NCBI RefSeq assembly: GCF_004135975.1
Contig: NZ_CP026538.1
Location: 372,001-436,000, forward strand
Direction of reading: 5' to 3'
DNA: 64,000 nt
DNA from: Solidesulfovibrio carbinolicus
Lineage (GTDB): Bacteria > Desulfobacterota > Desulfovibrionia > Desulfovibrionales > Desulfovibrionaceae
Shown here: positions 34,204-42,178 of the stretch, piece after piece
Layout of the letters: each line of letters opens with the position of its first letter
Numbering within the stretch: position 1 is the stretch's first letter
Position numbers and translations under genes: made by a program
Notes under the pieces: generated by a model
Databases searched by the model: none
What the model saw: the letters and a program-made list of their open reading frames with translations, nothing else
What the model was told of the DNA's origin: nothing

Positions 34204-35343
34204 ATGACTAGCCCCTCCCTTGTGGTCGAGCCGGTGGCCGGGCCGGCCGAGCTTGACGCGTTCATCCGCTATCCCTGGGAAATCTACCGCGACGATCCCT
34301 TGTGGGTGCCGCCGCTTATCCCCATGCAGCGTGATTTCCTGAACCGTGACAAAGGACCGTTTTTTGAATTCGGCCAGGCCGAATACTTCCTGGCCCGCCG
34401 CGACGGCAAGATCGTGGGCCGCATTTCGGCCCATCTAAACGGTCTCTACGAACAGCACCACGACAAGGACACCGGGTTTTTCGGCTTTTTTGAATGCGAA
34501 AACCGCCAGGAAACCGCCGACGCCCTGTTTGAGGCCGCTGCGGCCTGGGTGCGAGGCCACGGCAAGACCCGCATCCACGGGCCGCTGTCCTTTGGCATCT
34601 ACGACGAGGTCGGGCTTTTGGTGGACGGCTTTGATTCGCCGCCGTCCATGATGCAGACCCACAATCCGCCGTACTACGAAGAATTGGTCAAGGGTTGGGG
34701 CTTTGAAAAGACCTACGATTGGTATGCCTACCGTATTTCCGAGAAGCCGGGCATGGACGTCGAGAAGCTCAAACGGCTGCGCGATTCCATCCTCACCAGA
34801 CAAAAGTGCGAGATAAAGCCCATCGAACGCAAGGAATTCGCCAAACGCGGCCCCCAGATCAAAGAGCTTTTCAACGACATCTGGAGCAAGAACTGGGGCC
34901 ATGTGCCGCTGACCGACAAGCAGTACGAGGACATCTTCGTCACGCTGCAGCCCCTGGTGCGGCCGGACCTGGAGACCATGATCCTCGACGGCGACGACAT
35001 CGCCGCCTTTGCCGTGGTGTCGCCGGACATGAACCGGTCGGTCAAAAAATTTAACGGCAAGTTCGGCTGGTGGCAAAAGCTCCAGCTGCTTTGGGATTGC
35101 CGGGTCAAACCGCTGACCCACTGCCGGGCCATCATCATGGGCGTGTCCCGCGCTCACCAGTGGAAGCGCCTGCACCACGCCATCATCCTCAACATCATCA
35201 TCAATTTTCTGGTCAACCACCCCAAGATGGAATACTGCGACTGCTCGCTCATTCCCGAATCCCTGGAACAATGGAACAAGACGCTTCAGGATTTCGGCGG
35301 CGAACGCTACAAGGTGTTCCGCCTCTATGACCGTGCCCTCTAG
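34204..35343 (+). CDS. GNAT-like acyltransferase, candidate bacterial ceramide synthase
   Basis: A 379-residue soluble protein starting 6 bp after the adaptor gene. The N-terminus has the motif FIRYPWEIYRDDPLWVPPL, then GPFFEFGQAEYFLARRDGKIVGRISA, HGPLSFGIYDEVGLLVDGFDSPP, MMQTHNPPYYEELVKGWGFEK and, after a spacer, a second GNAT-like half (DIAAFAVVSPDMN, GVSRAHQWKRLHHAIILNIIINF). From memory this family includes the Caulobacter N-acyltransferase identified as a bacterial ceramide synthase, and related proteins of unknown role. Together with a serine palmitoyltransferase-like gene in the same run, N-acylation of a long-chain base is a reasonable hypothesis but unproven. Confidence 0.6.
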   Translation: MTSPSLVVEPVAGPAELDAFIRYPWEIYRDDPLWVPPLIPMQRDFLNRDKGPFFEFGQAEYFLARRDGKIVGRISAHLNGLYEQHHDKDTGFFGFFECENRQETADALFEAAAAWVRGHGKTRIHGPLSFGIYDEVGLLVDGFDSPPSMMQTHNPPYYEELVKGWGFEKTYDWYAYRISEKPGMDVEKLKRLRDSILTRQKCEIKPIERKEFAKRGPQIKELFNDIWSKNWGHVPLTDKQYEDIFVTLQPLVRPDLETMILDGDDIAAFAVVSPDMNRSVKKFNGKFGWWQKLQLLWDCRVKPLTHCRAIIMGVSRAHQWKRLHHAIILNIIINFLVNHPKMEYCDCSLIPESLEQWNKTLQDFGGERYKVFRLYDRAL

Positions 35344-35388
35344 TATGGCCTTTCTTGAAAAATACCCTGGTGTTTTTTAAGAACCCTA

Positions 35389-37101
35389 GTGCGTTTCGTG
35401 TGTTGCTCGCAGCTTCATAATAACGATTTCCTGGGCGGAAGCTCGCACCGGCCGGTGCGTCCCTTGGACTGGATGGCCGTGTGCCTGCTGTCGGCCCTGG
35501 TGTTCGCCGTGGCCCACCGGCTGGGGCTGGCCTCGCCCTACGTCGTTAACGACGATGTGCGCCAGCAGCTTTTCTGGATGGCCCGGTGGCTTGATCCAGG
35601 ATTGTACCCATCGGATTTTCTGTCCGATTACGCCGCCGCCTACGTCCCGGCCGGGGTCAAGGCCCTGTATTTCGCCGCTGCCAAGGGCTTTGGCTGCGAT
35701 CCGATCCTCTTCTCCAAGCTGCTGACCGGCGGGCTTTTCGTTCTTTTGGCCGCAAGCCTTTTCGGCATCGGCGCGACCCTGGAAGGGCCGATGCTCGGCT
35801 GGTTTTGCGCCGCCATGGCCTGGGCGATGCCGTATTTTCTCAAAAACATCTCCGGCGGGCTGTCCCGGGCCTTTGCCGGGCCGCTTTTGGCCCTTTTTTT
35901 CTGGGCCTGGCTGCGCCGCTCGGGCCGGGGCATGGCCTGGGTTCTGCTGCTGCAGGCCGCGACCATCCCCTACATCGCCATGCTGTGCGCCGGTTGCGCC
36001 TGCCTGGACGCCGTCATGGCCCGGCTCACGGACCGCCCGGCCGCGCCGTTTCCGGCCCGGCCCGTCCATGGGCTGGTGCTGGCCGCCGCCGCCGCCGCCG
36101 TTTTGGGCATGAACCAGGCCCTGGCCGCCAAGGGTTACGGCCCGTTGGTCGGCCGGGCCGCCCTGGCCGGAGACCCGGTATTCGGCCCAAACGGCAGATT
36201 GGACCTGTTCCCGCTGCCCAACCCCTTTCTCGATCTGGTTTACTGGCCCTTTGAAAGCATCGGGCTGTTCCTGGAGTGGGGGCTTTTCCCGGGCATCGCC
36301 ACCCTGGCCGTGCTGGCCCCCATGCTCTGGATCGGGGCGCGCCGGGCCCCCTGGCGCGACTACATACCCCTTTATCGCCCGGCGGCCATGCTCCTGGCTG
36401 GATCGCTGGGGCTGTATGCCCTGGCCCGGGCCATTGCCCTGGTGCTGTTCGTGCCCGACCGCTACATCTCCTACTCCATCAATCTGCTCTACGCCCTGGG
36501 GCTGGCGCTTTGCCTGCGCTGGTTTTTCGGCGGCCTGCTGGCGCGACGTTTTGGCGGCCCGGCGCTCTTGGCGTTGGCCGTCTGTTTCGGCTGTTGGCGG
36601 CTATCCGGCGTGGGCCTGTACGACTACCGGGCCGACGCGCCGCTTTGCAGCGCCGTGGCCGCCTTGCCCAAGGACGCGCTTGTGGCCGGCAACCCCAAGG
36701 ACCTGGACAATGTCCTGACCTTTGGCCGGCGCAACGTCGTGGCCAGCTTCGAGCTGGCCCATCCCTGGAGCGTGGGGGCCTGGAAGATCATGACCCCGCG
36801 CCTGGGGCATCAGCTGGAAGCCTACTACGCCAAGGACTCCGACACCGTGCGCGAGTTCGCCCGGGTCTACGGCGTCACGCACATGGTCGTTCGCGAAGGG
36901 GACTACGCGCCCAAGGCCATGGAAAAAGGGCCGCTTTTTGCGCCCTTTGACGACCGCATCCGGGAACTGGCCGCCGCCTCCGGTAAATTCGCCCTTCTCG
37001 ACGGGGCTGAATTTCCCTATACCAGCCCCGAGCCCGGCGTACGGCTGATCGATCTGCGTCGCCAGCCCGATGCGCCCCGGGGCCAAGCTTCGCCCGAATA
37101 A
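35389..37101 (+). CDS. polytopic membrane protein, possible GT-C glycosyltransferase
   Basis: A 570-residue protein with a GTG start at 35389 and about eleven hydrophobic helices. A periplasmic loop near residue 55 (VVNDDVRQQLFWMARWLDPGLYPSDFLSDYA) carries an acidic pair after helix 1, in the position where GT-C enzymes hold the catalytic residue. The C-terminal about 130 residues are soluble (LPKDALVAGNPKDLDNVLTF, FARVYGVTHMVVREGDYAPK). I cannot assign a family. It is 45 bp after the GNAT-like gene and 27 bp before a polyprenyl-phosphate-type GT2, a natural pairing for sugar transfer at the membrane surface. Confidence 0.6.
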   Translation: MRFVCCSQLHNNDFLGGSSHRPVRPLDWMAVCLLSALVFAVAHRLGLASPYVVNDDVRQQLFWMARWLDPGLYPSDFLSDYAAAYVPAGVKALYFAAAKGFGCDPILFSKLLTGGLFVLLAASLFGIGATLEGPMLGWFCAAMAWAMPYFLKNISGGLSRAFAGPLLALFFWAWLRRSGRGMAWVLLLQAATIPYIAMLCAGCACLDAVMARLTDRPAAPFPARPVHGLVLAAAAAAVLGMNQALAAKGYGPLVGRAALAGDPVFGPNGRLDLFPLPNPFLDLVYWPFESIGLFLEWGLFPGIATLAVLAPMLWIGARRAPWRDYIPLYRPAAMLLAGSLGLYALARAIALVLFVPDRYISYSINLLYALGLALCLRWFFGGLLARRFGGPALLALAVCFGCWRLSGVGLYDYRADAPLCSAVAALPKDALVAGNPKDLDNVLTFGRRNVVASFELAHPWSVGAWKIMTPRLGHQLEAYYAKDSDTVREFARVYGVTHMVVREGDYAPKAMEKGPLFAPFDDRIRELAAASGKFALLDGAEFPYTSPEPGVRLIDLRRQPDAPRGQASPE

Positions 37102-37128
37102 GCCTGTAACGACCAAACGGCGGACCCC

Positions 37129-38082
37129 ATGCCGGACATGCTTTCCATCATCATCCCGCTCTACAATGAAGAGGACAACATCGAGCCGCTCTACGCCAAG
37201 CTCGACGCCGTCCTTGGTTCTCTGGGCCACCCCTACGAAGTCATCCTGGTCAACGACGGCTCCACCGACGACACGCGCGCCCGGATCGACGCCGTGGCCG
37301 TGCGGGACGAGGTCGTGCGCGTGGTGCATCTGCGCCGTAACTTCGGCCAGACTCCGGCCATGATGGCCGGCATCGACGCCGCCCGGGGCGACATCCTCAT
37401 TCCCATGGACGGTGATCTGCAAAACGATCCGGCCGATATCCCGAAGCTTTTGGCCAAGCTCGACGAGGGCTTTGACGTCGTCTCGGGCTGGCGCAAGGAC
37501 CGCAAGGACAATCCCATCAAGCGCAACCTGCCAAGCCGCATGGCCAACGCGCTCATTTCGTTTATTTCCGGCGTCCGTCTCCACGATTACGGCTGTTCGC
37601 TCAAGGCCTATCGCCGCGACATCATCAAGGGCGTGAAACTCTACGGCGAGATGCACCGCTTCATCCCCATCCACGCCGCCTGGCAGGGCGCTCGGGTGAC
37701 GGAAGTGAGCGTCACCCACCATCCCCGCATCCACGGCGCGTCCAAGTACGGCATCGAACGCACGCTCAAGGTCATTTTGGATCTCATGACCGTGAAGTTC
37801 CTGGACAAGTATGCCCAAAAGCCCATGTATCTCTTCGGCGGTTTCGGGCTGGCCAGCATCGCCCTGTCCATGCTCTTTTTCGTGTTCATGCTCTACTGCA
37901 AGATCTTTTTGAACAAGAGCTTCATCGAAACGCCGCTGCCTCTGGCCGTGGTCATGTTCATGCTCATCGGCATCGTCGCCGTCTTCATGGGCCTTATTGC
38001 CGAGATTCTCATGCGCACCTACCACGAGTCCCAGGACAAGCCGACCTACATCGTGGACTGCACCCGAAACTGCAAGGACTAG
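37129..38082 (+). CDS. GtrB/ArnC-like polyprenyl-phosphate glycosyltransferase
   Basis: A 317-residue family 2 glycosyltransferase: LSIIIPLYNEEDNIEPLY, EVILVNDGSTDDT, RNFGQTPAMMAGIDAARGD, MDGDLQNDPADIPKLL and the GCSLKAYRRDII motif. RIHGASKYGIERTLKVILDL precedes two C-terminal membrane helices (LFGGFGLASIALSMLFFVFML and PLAVVMFMLIGIVAVFMGLIAEIL). This layout is that of ArnC/GtrB enzymes, which make undecaprenyl-phosphate-sugar for GT-C transferases. It would supply a donor to the membrane proteins at 25422 or 35389. Confidence 0.9.
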   Translation: MPDMLSIIIPLYNEEDNIEPLYAKLDAVLGSLGHPYEVILVNDGSTDDTRARIDAVAVRDEVVRVVHLRRNFGQTPAMMAGIDAARGDILIPMDGDLQNDPADIPKLLAKLDEGFDVVSGWRKDRKDNPIKRNLPSRMANALISFISGVRLHDYGCSLKAYRRDIIKGVKLYGEMHRFIPIHAAWQGARVTEVSVTHHPRIHGASKYGIERTLKVILDLMTVKFLDKYAQKPMYLFGGFGLASIALSMLFFVFMLYCKIFLNKSFIETPLPLAVVMFMLIGIVAVFMGLIAEILMRTYHESQDKPTYIVDCTRNCKD

Positions 38083-38090
38083 GCTCAAGC

Positions 38091-39965
38091 GTGTGCGGCA
38101 TTTGCGGATTTGCCGGCCCGGGCGGCGCGCCGGCCCTGGCCGCCATGAACGCCGCCCTGGCCCGGCGCGGGCCGGACGGCGAAGGCCGCTTTATTGACGA
38201 GGCCCGGGCCGTCCACCTGGCCCACCGCCGTCTGGCCATCATTGACCTCGAAGGCGGAGCCCAGCCCATGGCCACCGCCGACGGGCGGCTGGTGGTCACC
38301 TACAACGGCGAGATCTATAATCACCTGGAACTGCGCCGGGAACTGGCCGGCCGGGGCTACCGCTTTGTCTCCGACCACAGCGACACGGAAATTCTGCTCC
38401 ACGGCTGGCGCGAGTGGGGGGAAGGGCTGCCCCAGCGCTTAAACGGCATGTGGGCCTTTGTCCTCTACGACCAGGACCGGGGAACGCTTTTCTGCTCCCG
38501 GGACCGGTTCGGCAAGAAACCTTTTTTCTATGCCGCCAAGCCGGGCTTTTTCGCCTTTTCCTCGGAGCTGGGGAGCCTTGCGGCCCATCCGGCCCTGGCT
38601 GATCGGTCCATTTCCCGGCGAAGCTTGCAGAAATATTTCGCCTACGGCTTCATCCCCGGGCCAAACGCCTTGTACGCCGGTACGCACAAGCTCCCCGGCG
38701 GCTGCAACCTGCTCCTGGACGTCGCCGATCCGCGCCCGGAGCCGAAGCGTTGGTGGACCTTCCAAGTCGAGCCCGACCCGGCACTGTCCGCCGTGCCCGA
38801 GGCCAAGGTGGCCGGGCGCGTCCTTGAACTCCTGGACGCCGCCGTGGCCCGCCGGCTCATGGCCGACGTGCCCCTGGGCATTTTTCTCTCCGGCGGGGTG
38901 GATTCCTCGGCCATCACCGCCCTGGCCGCCCGTCATGCCCCGGATGTGCGCGCCTTTTCCATCGGCTTCGACGATCCGGCCTTCGACGAATCGGCCAAAA
39001 GCCGCCAGGCGGCCGAGGCCATCGGCGTGGCCCGCCACGAGGCGAGATTTACCCTGGACGCCGCCCTGGCGCTTATGCCCGAAATCGTCGGCCGTCTGGA
39101 TGAACCCATGGGCGACGTGTCGCTGATTCCCACGGCCCTGTTGTGCCGCGAGACCCGCCGGCACGTCACCGTGGCCCTGGGCGGCGACGGGGCCGACGAA
39201 CTGTTCGCCGGCTACGATCCGTTTCGCGCCCTGGCCGCCGCCAAGGCTTTCAGCGCCGTGGTCCCGCGCCCGGTCCACGCCGCCCTGGCGCTTCTCGCCG
39301 CGCGCCTGCCCGTGGCCCACGGTTACATGGCCCTGACCTTTAAGCTCAACCGGTTTCTGGGCGGCCTGGCCCAGCCGCCCAGACTCTGGAACCCGGTCTG
39401 GCTCGGCCCCCTTGGCCCGGACGGATTGGCCGACCTCTTTGGCGGCCCTATCGACGTTGAGGACGTCTACAGCGAGGCCATCGAGGTTTACGACGGCTGC
39501 GCCTCGACCAACCTCGTGGACCGGACTCTGGAATTCTACACGCGCCTCTATCTCCAGGACGACATCTTGGTCAAAACCGACCGGGCCGGCATGATGTTCT
39601 CCCTGGAAGCCCGGGCCCCGTTCCTCGACATCGAACTGGTGGACTACGTGCGCGCCCTGCCGGCCGGCCTGAAGTTTCGCCGGGGGATCACCAAGTACAT
39701 CCTGAAAAAAGCCCTGGAGACGGTCCTGCCCCGGGACATCATCTACCGGAAGAAACAGGGCTTTGGCGTGCCCATCGGCCGCTGGCTGGCCCAGGGGCGG
39801 CTGCCCTTGGGCGAACCCGCGCCCGTGGAAGCGTCGCTGGCCGCCGCCGCCATCGAGCAGCATATCGCCGCCCACCGGGCCGGCCGGGCCGACCATAGGC
39901 TTTTTCTCTGGAATCTCTGGGTGCTGCGCCACATGGACCTGGGAGGAGGCCGCCTTGCGTTTTGA
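38091..39965 (+). CDS. asnB: asparagine synthetase-like glutamine amidotransferase (copy 1)
   Basis: A 624-residue class II amidotransferase. The GTG at 38091 is fixed by the need for Cys2 (MCGICGF). The glutaminase domain has RRGPDGEG, LAHRRLAIIDLEGG, YNGEIYNHLELR and SDTEILLHGWREWG. The synthetase domain has the PP-loop FLSGGVDSSAITAL and SIGFDDPAFDES, with GGDGADELFAGYD. Such enzymes in surface-polysaccharide loci usually amidate a sugar carboxylate or an amino-acid decoration rather than make free asparagine. The 3' end overlaps the methyltransferase start. A second paralogue lies at 42179. Confidence 0.9.
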   Translation: MCGICGFAGPGGAPALAAMNAALARRGPDGEGRFIDEARAVHLAHRRLAIIDLEGGAQPMATADGRLVVTYNGEIYNHLELRRELAGRGYRFVSDHSDTEILLHGWREWGEGLPQRLNGMWAFVLYDQDRGTLFCSRDRFGKKPFFYAAKPGFFAFSSELGSLAAHPALADRSISRRSLQKYFAYGFIPGPNALYAGTHKLPGGCNLLLDVADPRPEPKRWWTFQVEPDPALSAVPEAKVAGRVLELLDAAVARRLMADVPLGIFLSGGVDSSAITALAARHAPDVRAFSIGFDDPAFDESAKSRQAAEAIGVARHEARFTLDAALALMPEIVGRLDEPMGDVSLIPTALLCRETRRHVTVALGGDGADELFAGYDPFRALAAAKAFSAVVPRPVHAALALLAARLPVAHGYMALTFKLNRFLGGLAQPPRLWNPVWLGPLGPDGLADLFGGPIDVEDVYSEAIEVYDGCASTNLVDRTLEFYTRLYLQDDILVKTDRAGMMFSLEARAPFLDIELVDYVRALPAGLKFRRGITKYILKKALETVLPRDIIYRKKQGFGVPIGRWLAQGRLPLGEPAPVEASLAAAAIEQHIAAHRAGRADHRLFLWNLWVLRHMDLGGGRLAF

Positions 39966-40833
39966 CAGCCTCGAATACGTGACCCTGCGCGTTTTGCGCC
40001 GGTTTTTCTTCACGGAAAAGCGTCTGGCCACCTGGGGGCCGCGTCTGCCGTACTACCGCGTAAACCAGGGCGTCATCGACCCGATGGCCGTGGCCCGGGC
40101 CTACGCCGAGGACCTGGCCCGGCTGGGCGTGGCCATCCCGGGCAAGCGCCTGGTCGAGATCGGCTGCGGCGCGACCAACGGCGTGGGCTACGCCCTGGCC
40201 GGCCTGGGCGCGGCCTCGGTGGTCTGCCAGGAGCCCTACGCCCGCCACGACGTGGGGCTGGACGCCAAACACCTGCAACACCAAGTCCTGGCCCATCCCC
40301 AGGTGAAATTCCACACCGTGCGCCGCAGCGACACCCTGACCGACATCCCCGACGGCTCCGTGGACGTGGTCCTGTCCAACTCGGTCCTGGAACATGTCCG
40401 GAACTTGCCGGCCCTTTGCGCCGAACTGGCCCGCATCCTGGCCCCGGGCGGCGTCATGCTCCACCGGGTCGATTACCGCGATCACTTTTTCAAATATCCT
40501 TTCCATTTCCTCCTTTTCTCCCAAAAGGTCTGGAACCGGTTTCTTGATCCCGGCGATCTGCCGCGCTGGCGCTACGACGACCATGCCGCCGCCCTGACCC
40601 GGGCCGGCTTCGACGTCTCGGTGCTCGACTACGCCCGCGACGAAGACGCCTTCGCCGCCGTGGCCGACCGCCTGCACCCCGATTTCGCCGACCGCGACCC
40701 GGCCGTGCTCAGTATTGTTACAGCGACGCTGTGCTGCCTCCGGCGGCCAGGGGAGGCGCTGCCTCCCCTGGACCCCTCCGCCGGGGGGCCTGAGGCCCCC
40801 CGGACCCCCCCATACGGGGCGGTCGCCCGATGA
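39955..40833 (+). CDS. class I SAM-dependent methyltransferase
   Basis: A 292-residue protein with a TTG start at 39955, chosen because GGAGGAGG lies a few bases upstream and the frame overlaps the asnB stop by 11 nt. The SAM-binding Rossmann motif is RLVEIGCGATNGVGYALAGLG, followed by VDVVLSNSVLEHVRNLPALCAELARILAPGGVMLHRVDYRDH. That pattern fits a Methyltransf_11-type enzyme. The last about 35 residues are encoded by a GC-rich palindromic repeat (40736-40811) and are unlikely to be functional. Substrate unknown; a glycan or lipid intermediate of this locus is likely. Confidence 0.8.
   Translation: MRFDSLEYVTLRVLRRFFFTEKRLATWGPRLPYYRVNQGVIDPMAVARAYAEDLARLGVAIPGKRLVEIGCGATNGVGYALAGLGAASVVCQEPYARHDVGLDAKHLQHQVLAHPQVKFHTVRRSDTLTDIPDGSVDVVLSNSVLEHVRNLPALCAELARILAPGGVMLHRVDYRDHFFKYPFHFLLFSQKVWNRFLDPGDLPRWRYDDHAAALTRAGFDVSVLDYARDEDAFAAVADRLHPDFADRDPAVLSIVTATLCCLRRPGEALPPLDPSAGGPEAPRTPPYGAVAR
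40736..40811 (+). repeat. GC-rich palindromic repeat (family A, long variant)
   Basis: Begins GCCTCCGGCGGCC and contains two adjacent hairpins (CCAGGGGAGGC/GCCTCCCCTGG and GGGGGGCC/GGCCCCCC), ending GGACCCCCCC. Shorter members with the same start and end are at 44105, 60535, 60814 (inverted) and 62181 (inverted). This copy is translated as the C-terminal tail of the methyltransferase. Confidence 0.85.
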
Positions 40834-42077
40834 CATCGCCTGTGAACGATCTCCCCCCCGTTGAAAGTTTTGGGGAAGGGAGAGCGCGAGAGGGAAACCC
40901 TTTTTTCCAAAAAGGGTTTTCCTCTCGCATCCTCCATCTCCTTCTCCTCAACTACGAATATCCGCCCATAGGCGGCGGGGCGGGCAACGCCACGGCCAAC
41001 ATGGCCCGGGAGCTGGCCGGGCTGGGGCATCGGGTGCGGGTGGTCACGGCCGTTTATGGCGGCCTGTCCCGGCGGCAGATGGTGGACGGCTACGAGCTGG
41101 TGCGGCTGCCGGCCGTGCGGCGTCATGCCGACCATTGTTCGCCCTTGGAGATGTTGACTTTTCTGGCAAGCGCCGGCCTGGCCTTGCCGCTCGGGCAGTG
41201 GGATTTTCAGGCTGACGCCTGCATCGCCTTTTTCGGCATCCCTTGCGGCCCGGCCGCCTGGCTTTTGAAGCAGCTTTGCGGCGTGCCGTACATCGTGTCC
41301 CTTCGCGGCGGCGACGTGCCGGGCTTTCAGCCCTACGATCTGGCCGGCTACCACAAGGCCACCGGGCCGCTGATCCGCTTTCTGTGGCGCGGGGCCGCCC
41401 ATGTGGTGGCCAACAGCCAGGGTTTGGCCGCCCTGGCCCGGCAAAGCGCCGGGCAAACGCCCATCCGCATGATCCCCAACGGCGTGGACACGGCGCGCTT
41501 CACGCCGGCCGAGAGCCTGGAGGAGAGCGGCCCGGTCCGGCTGGTGTTCGTTGGCCGGGTGGTCCACCAAAAGGGTCTGGACGTGCTGCTTACGGCTCTG
41601 GCCCGGCTTCCGGCCGGGGTCGACTACGAATTAACCATTGTCGGCGACGGGCCGCTTCGCGGCGCGCTGACCGAGCAGGCCGCGGCCCTGGGCGTGTTAT
41701 CGCGCCTGCGTTTTGCCGGCTGGGCCGGGCGCGAGGCCATGCCGGAACTGCTGCGCCGGGCCGATCTGTTCGTTTTTCCCTCGCGCGATGAAGGCATGCC
41801 CAACGCTGTGCTGGAAGCCATGGCCGCCGGCCTGCCTGTTATCGCCACGCGCATTTCGGGCAACGAGGAAGTGGTGGCCGACGGCGAGACGGGGTTGCTC
41901 GTGCCGCCGGACGATCCGGACGCCCTGGCCGGGGCCTTGGCCGGCTTGCTGGCCGACGCGGCTCTACGCCGGCGGCTGGGCGCGGCCGGCCGGGAGCGCG
42001 TGTGCCGGGAATATTCCTGGCGCTCGGTGGCCGAGCGCTACGCCGCGCTGTGCGGGTCGGATGCCGCCGAGACATAA
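40830..42077 (+). CDS. family 1 (GT4-type) glycosyltransferase
   Basis: A 415-residue GT-B enzyme. The ATG at 40830 overlaps the methyltransferase stop. The first about 33 residues are encoded by a palindromic repeat (40853-40928); the conserved domain begins at RILHLLLLNYEYPPIGGGAGN. Donor-side motifs are clear: MIPNGVDTARFTP, LVFVGRVVHQKGLDVLLTALARL, GDGPLRGALTEQA, and FVFPSRDEGMPNAVLEAMAAGLPVIAT with the EGMPNAVLEAMA signature. No start codon lies in frame between the repeat and the domain, so the repeat must be translated unless an unusual start is used. Confidence 0.87.
   Translation: MTSPVNDLPPVESFGEGRAREGNPFFQKGFSSRILHLLLLNYEYPPIGGGAGNATANMARELAGLGHRVRVVTAVYGGLSRRQMVDGYELVRLPAVRRHADHCSPLEMLTFLASAGLALPLGQWDFQADACIAFFGIPCGPAAWLLKQLCGVPYIVSLRGGDVPGFQPYDLAGYHKATGPLIRFLWRGAAHVVANSQGLAALARQSAGQTPIRMIPNGVDTARFTPAESLEESGPVRLVFVGRVVHQKGLDVLLTALARLPAGVDYELTIVGDGPLRGALTEQAAALGVLSRLRFAGWAGREAMPELLRRADLFVFPSRDEGMPNAVLEAMAAGLPVIATRISGNEEVVADGETGLLVPPDDPDALAGALAGLLADAALRRRLGAAGRERVCREYSWRSVAERYAALCGSDAAET
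40853..40928 (-). repeat. AACCCTTTTT palindromic repeat (family B), inverted copy
   Basis: A near-perfect palindrome at 40886-40928 (GCGAGAGGGAAACCC and its complement, one mismatch) preceded by CCCCCCCGTTGAAAGTTTTGGGG. The other two copies, at 46120 and 48263, have the same parts in the opposite order. This copy lies inside the 5' coding region of the GT4 gene. Confidence 0.8.
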
Positions 42078-42178
42078 CGTGGGTCATGTTCCCATAATAT
42101 TCACTCTATCCGTGTAGAGTATTCCGCTCGGCCTCGTTTGAGGCACGGCGTCGCAACAAGGTCGGGGAGGGGGAGCGT

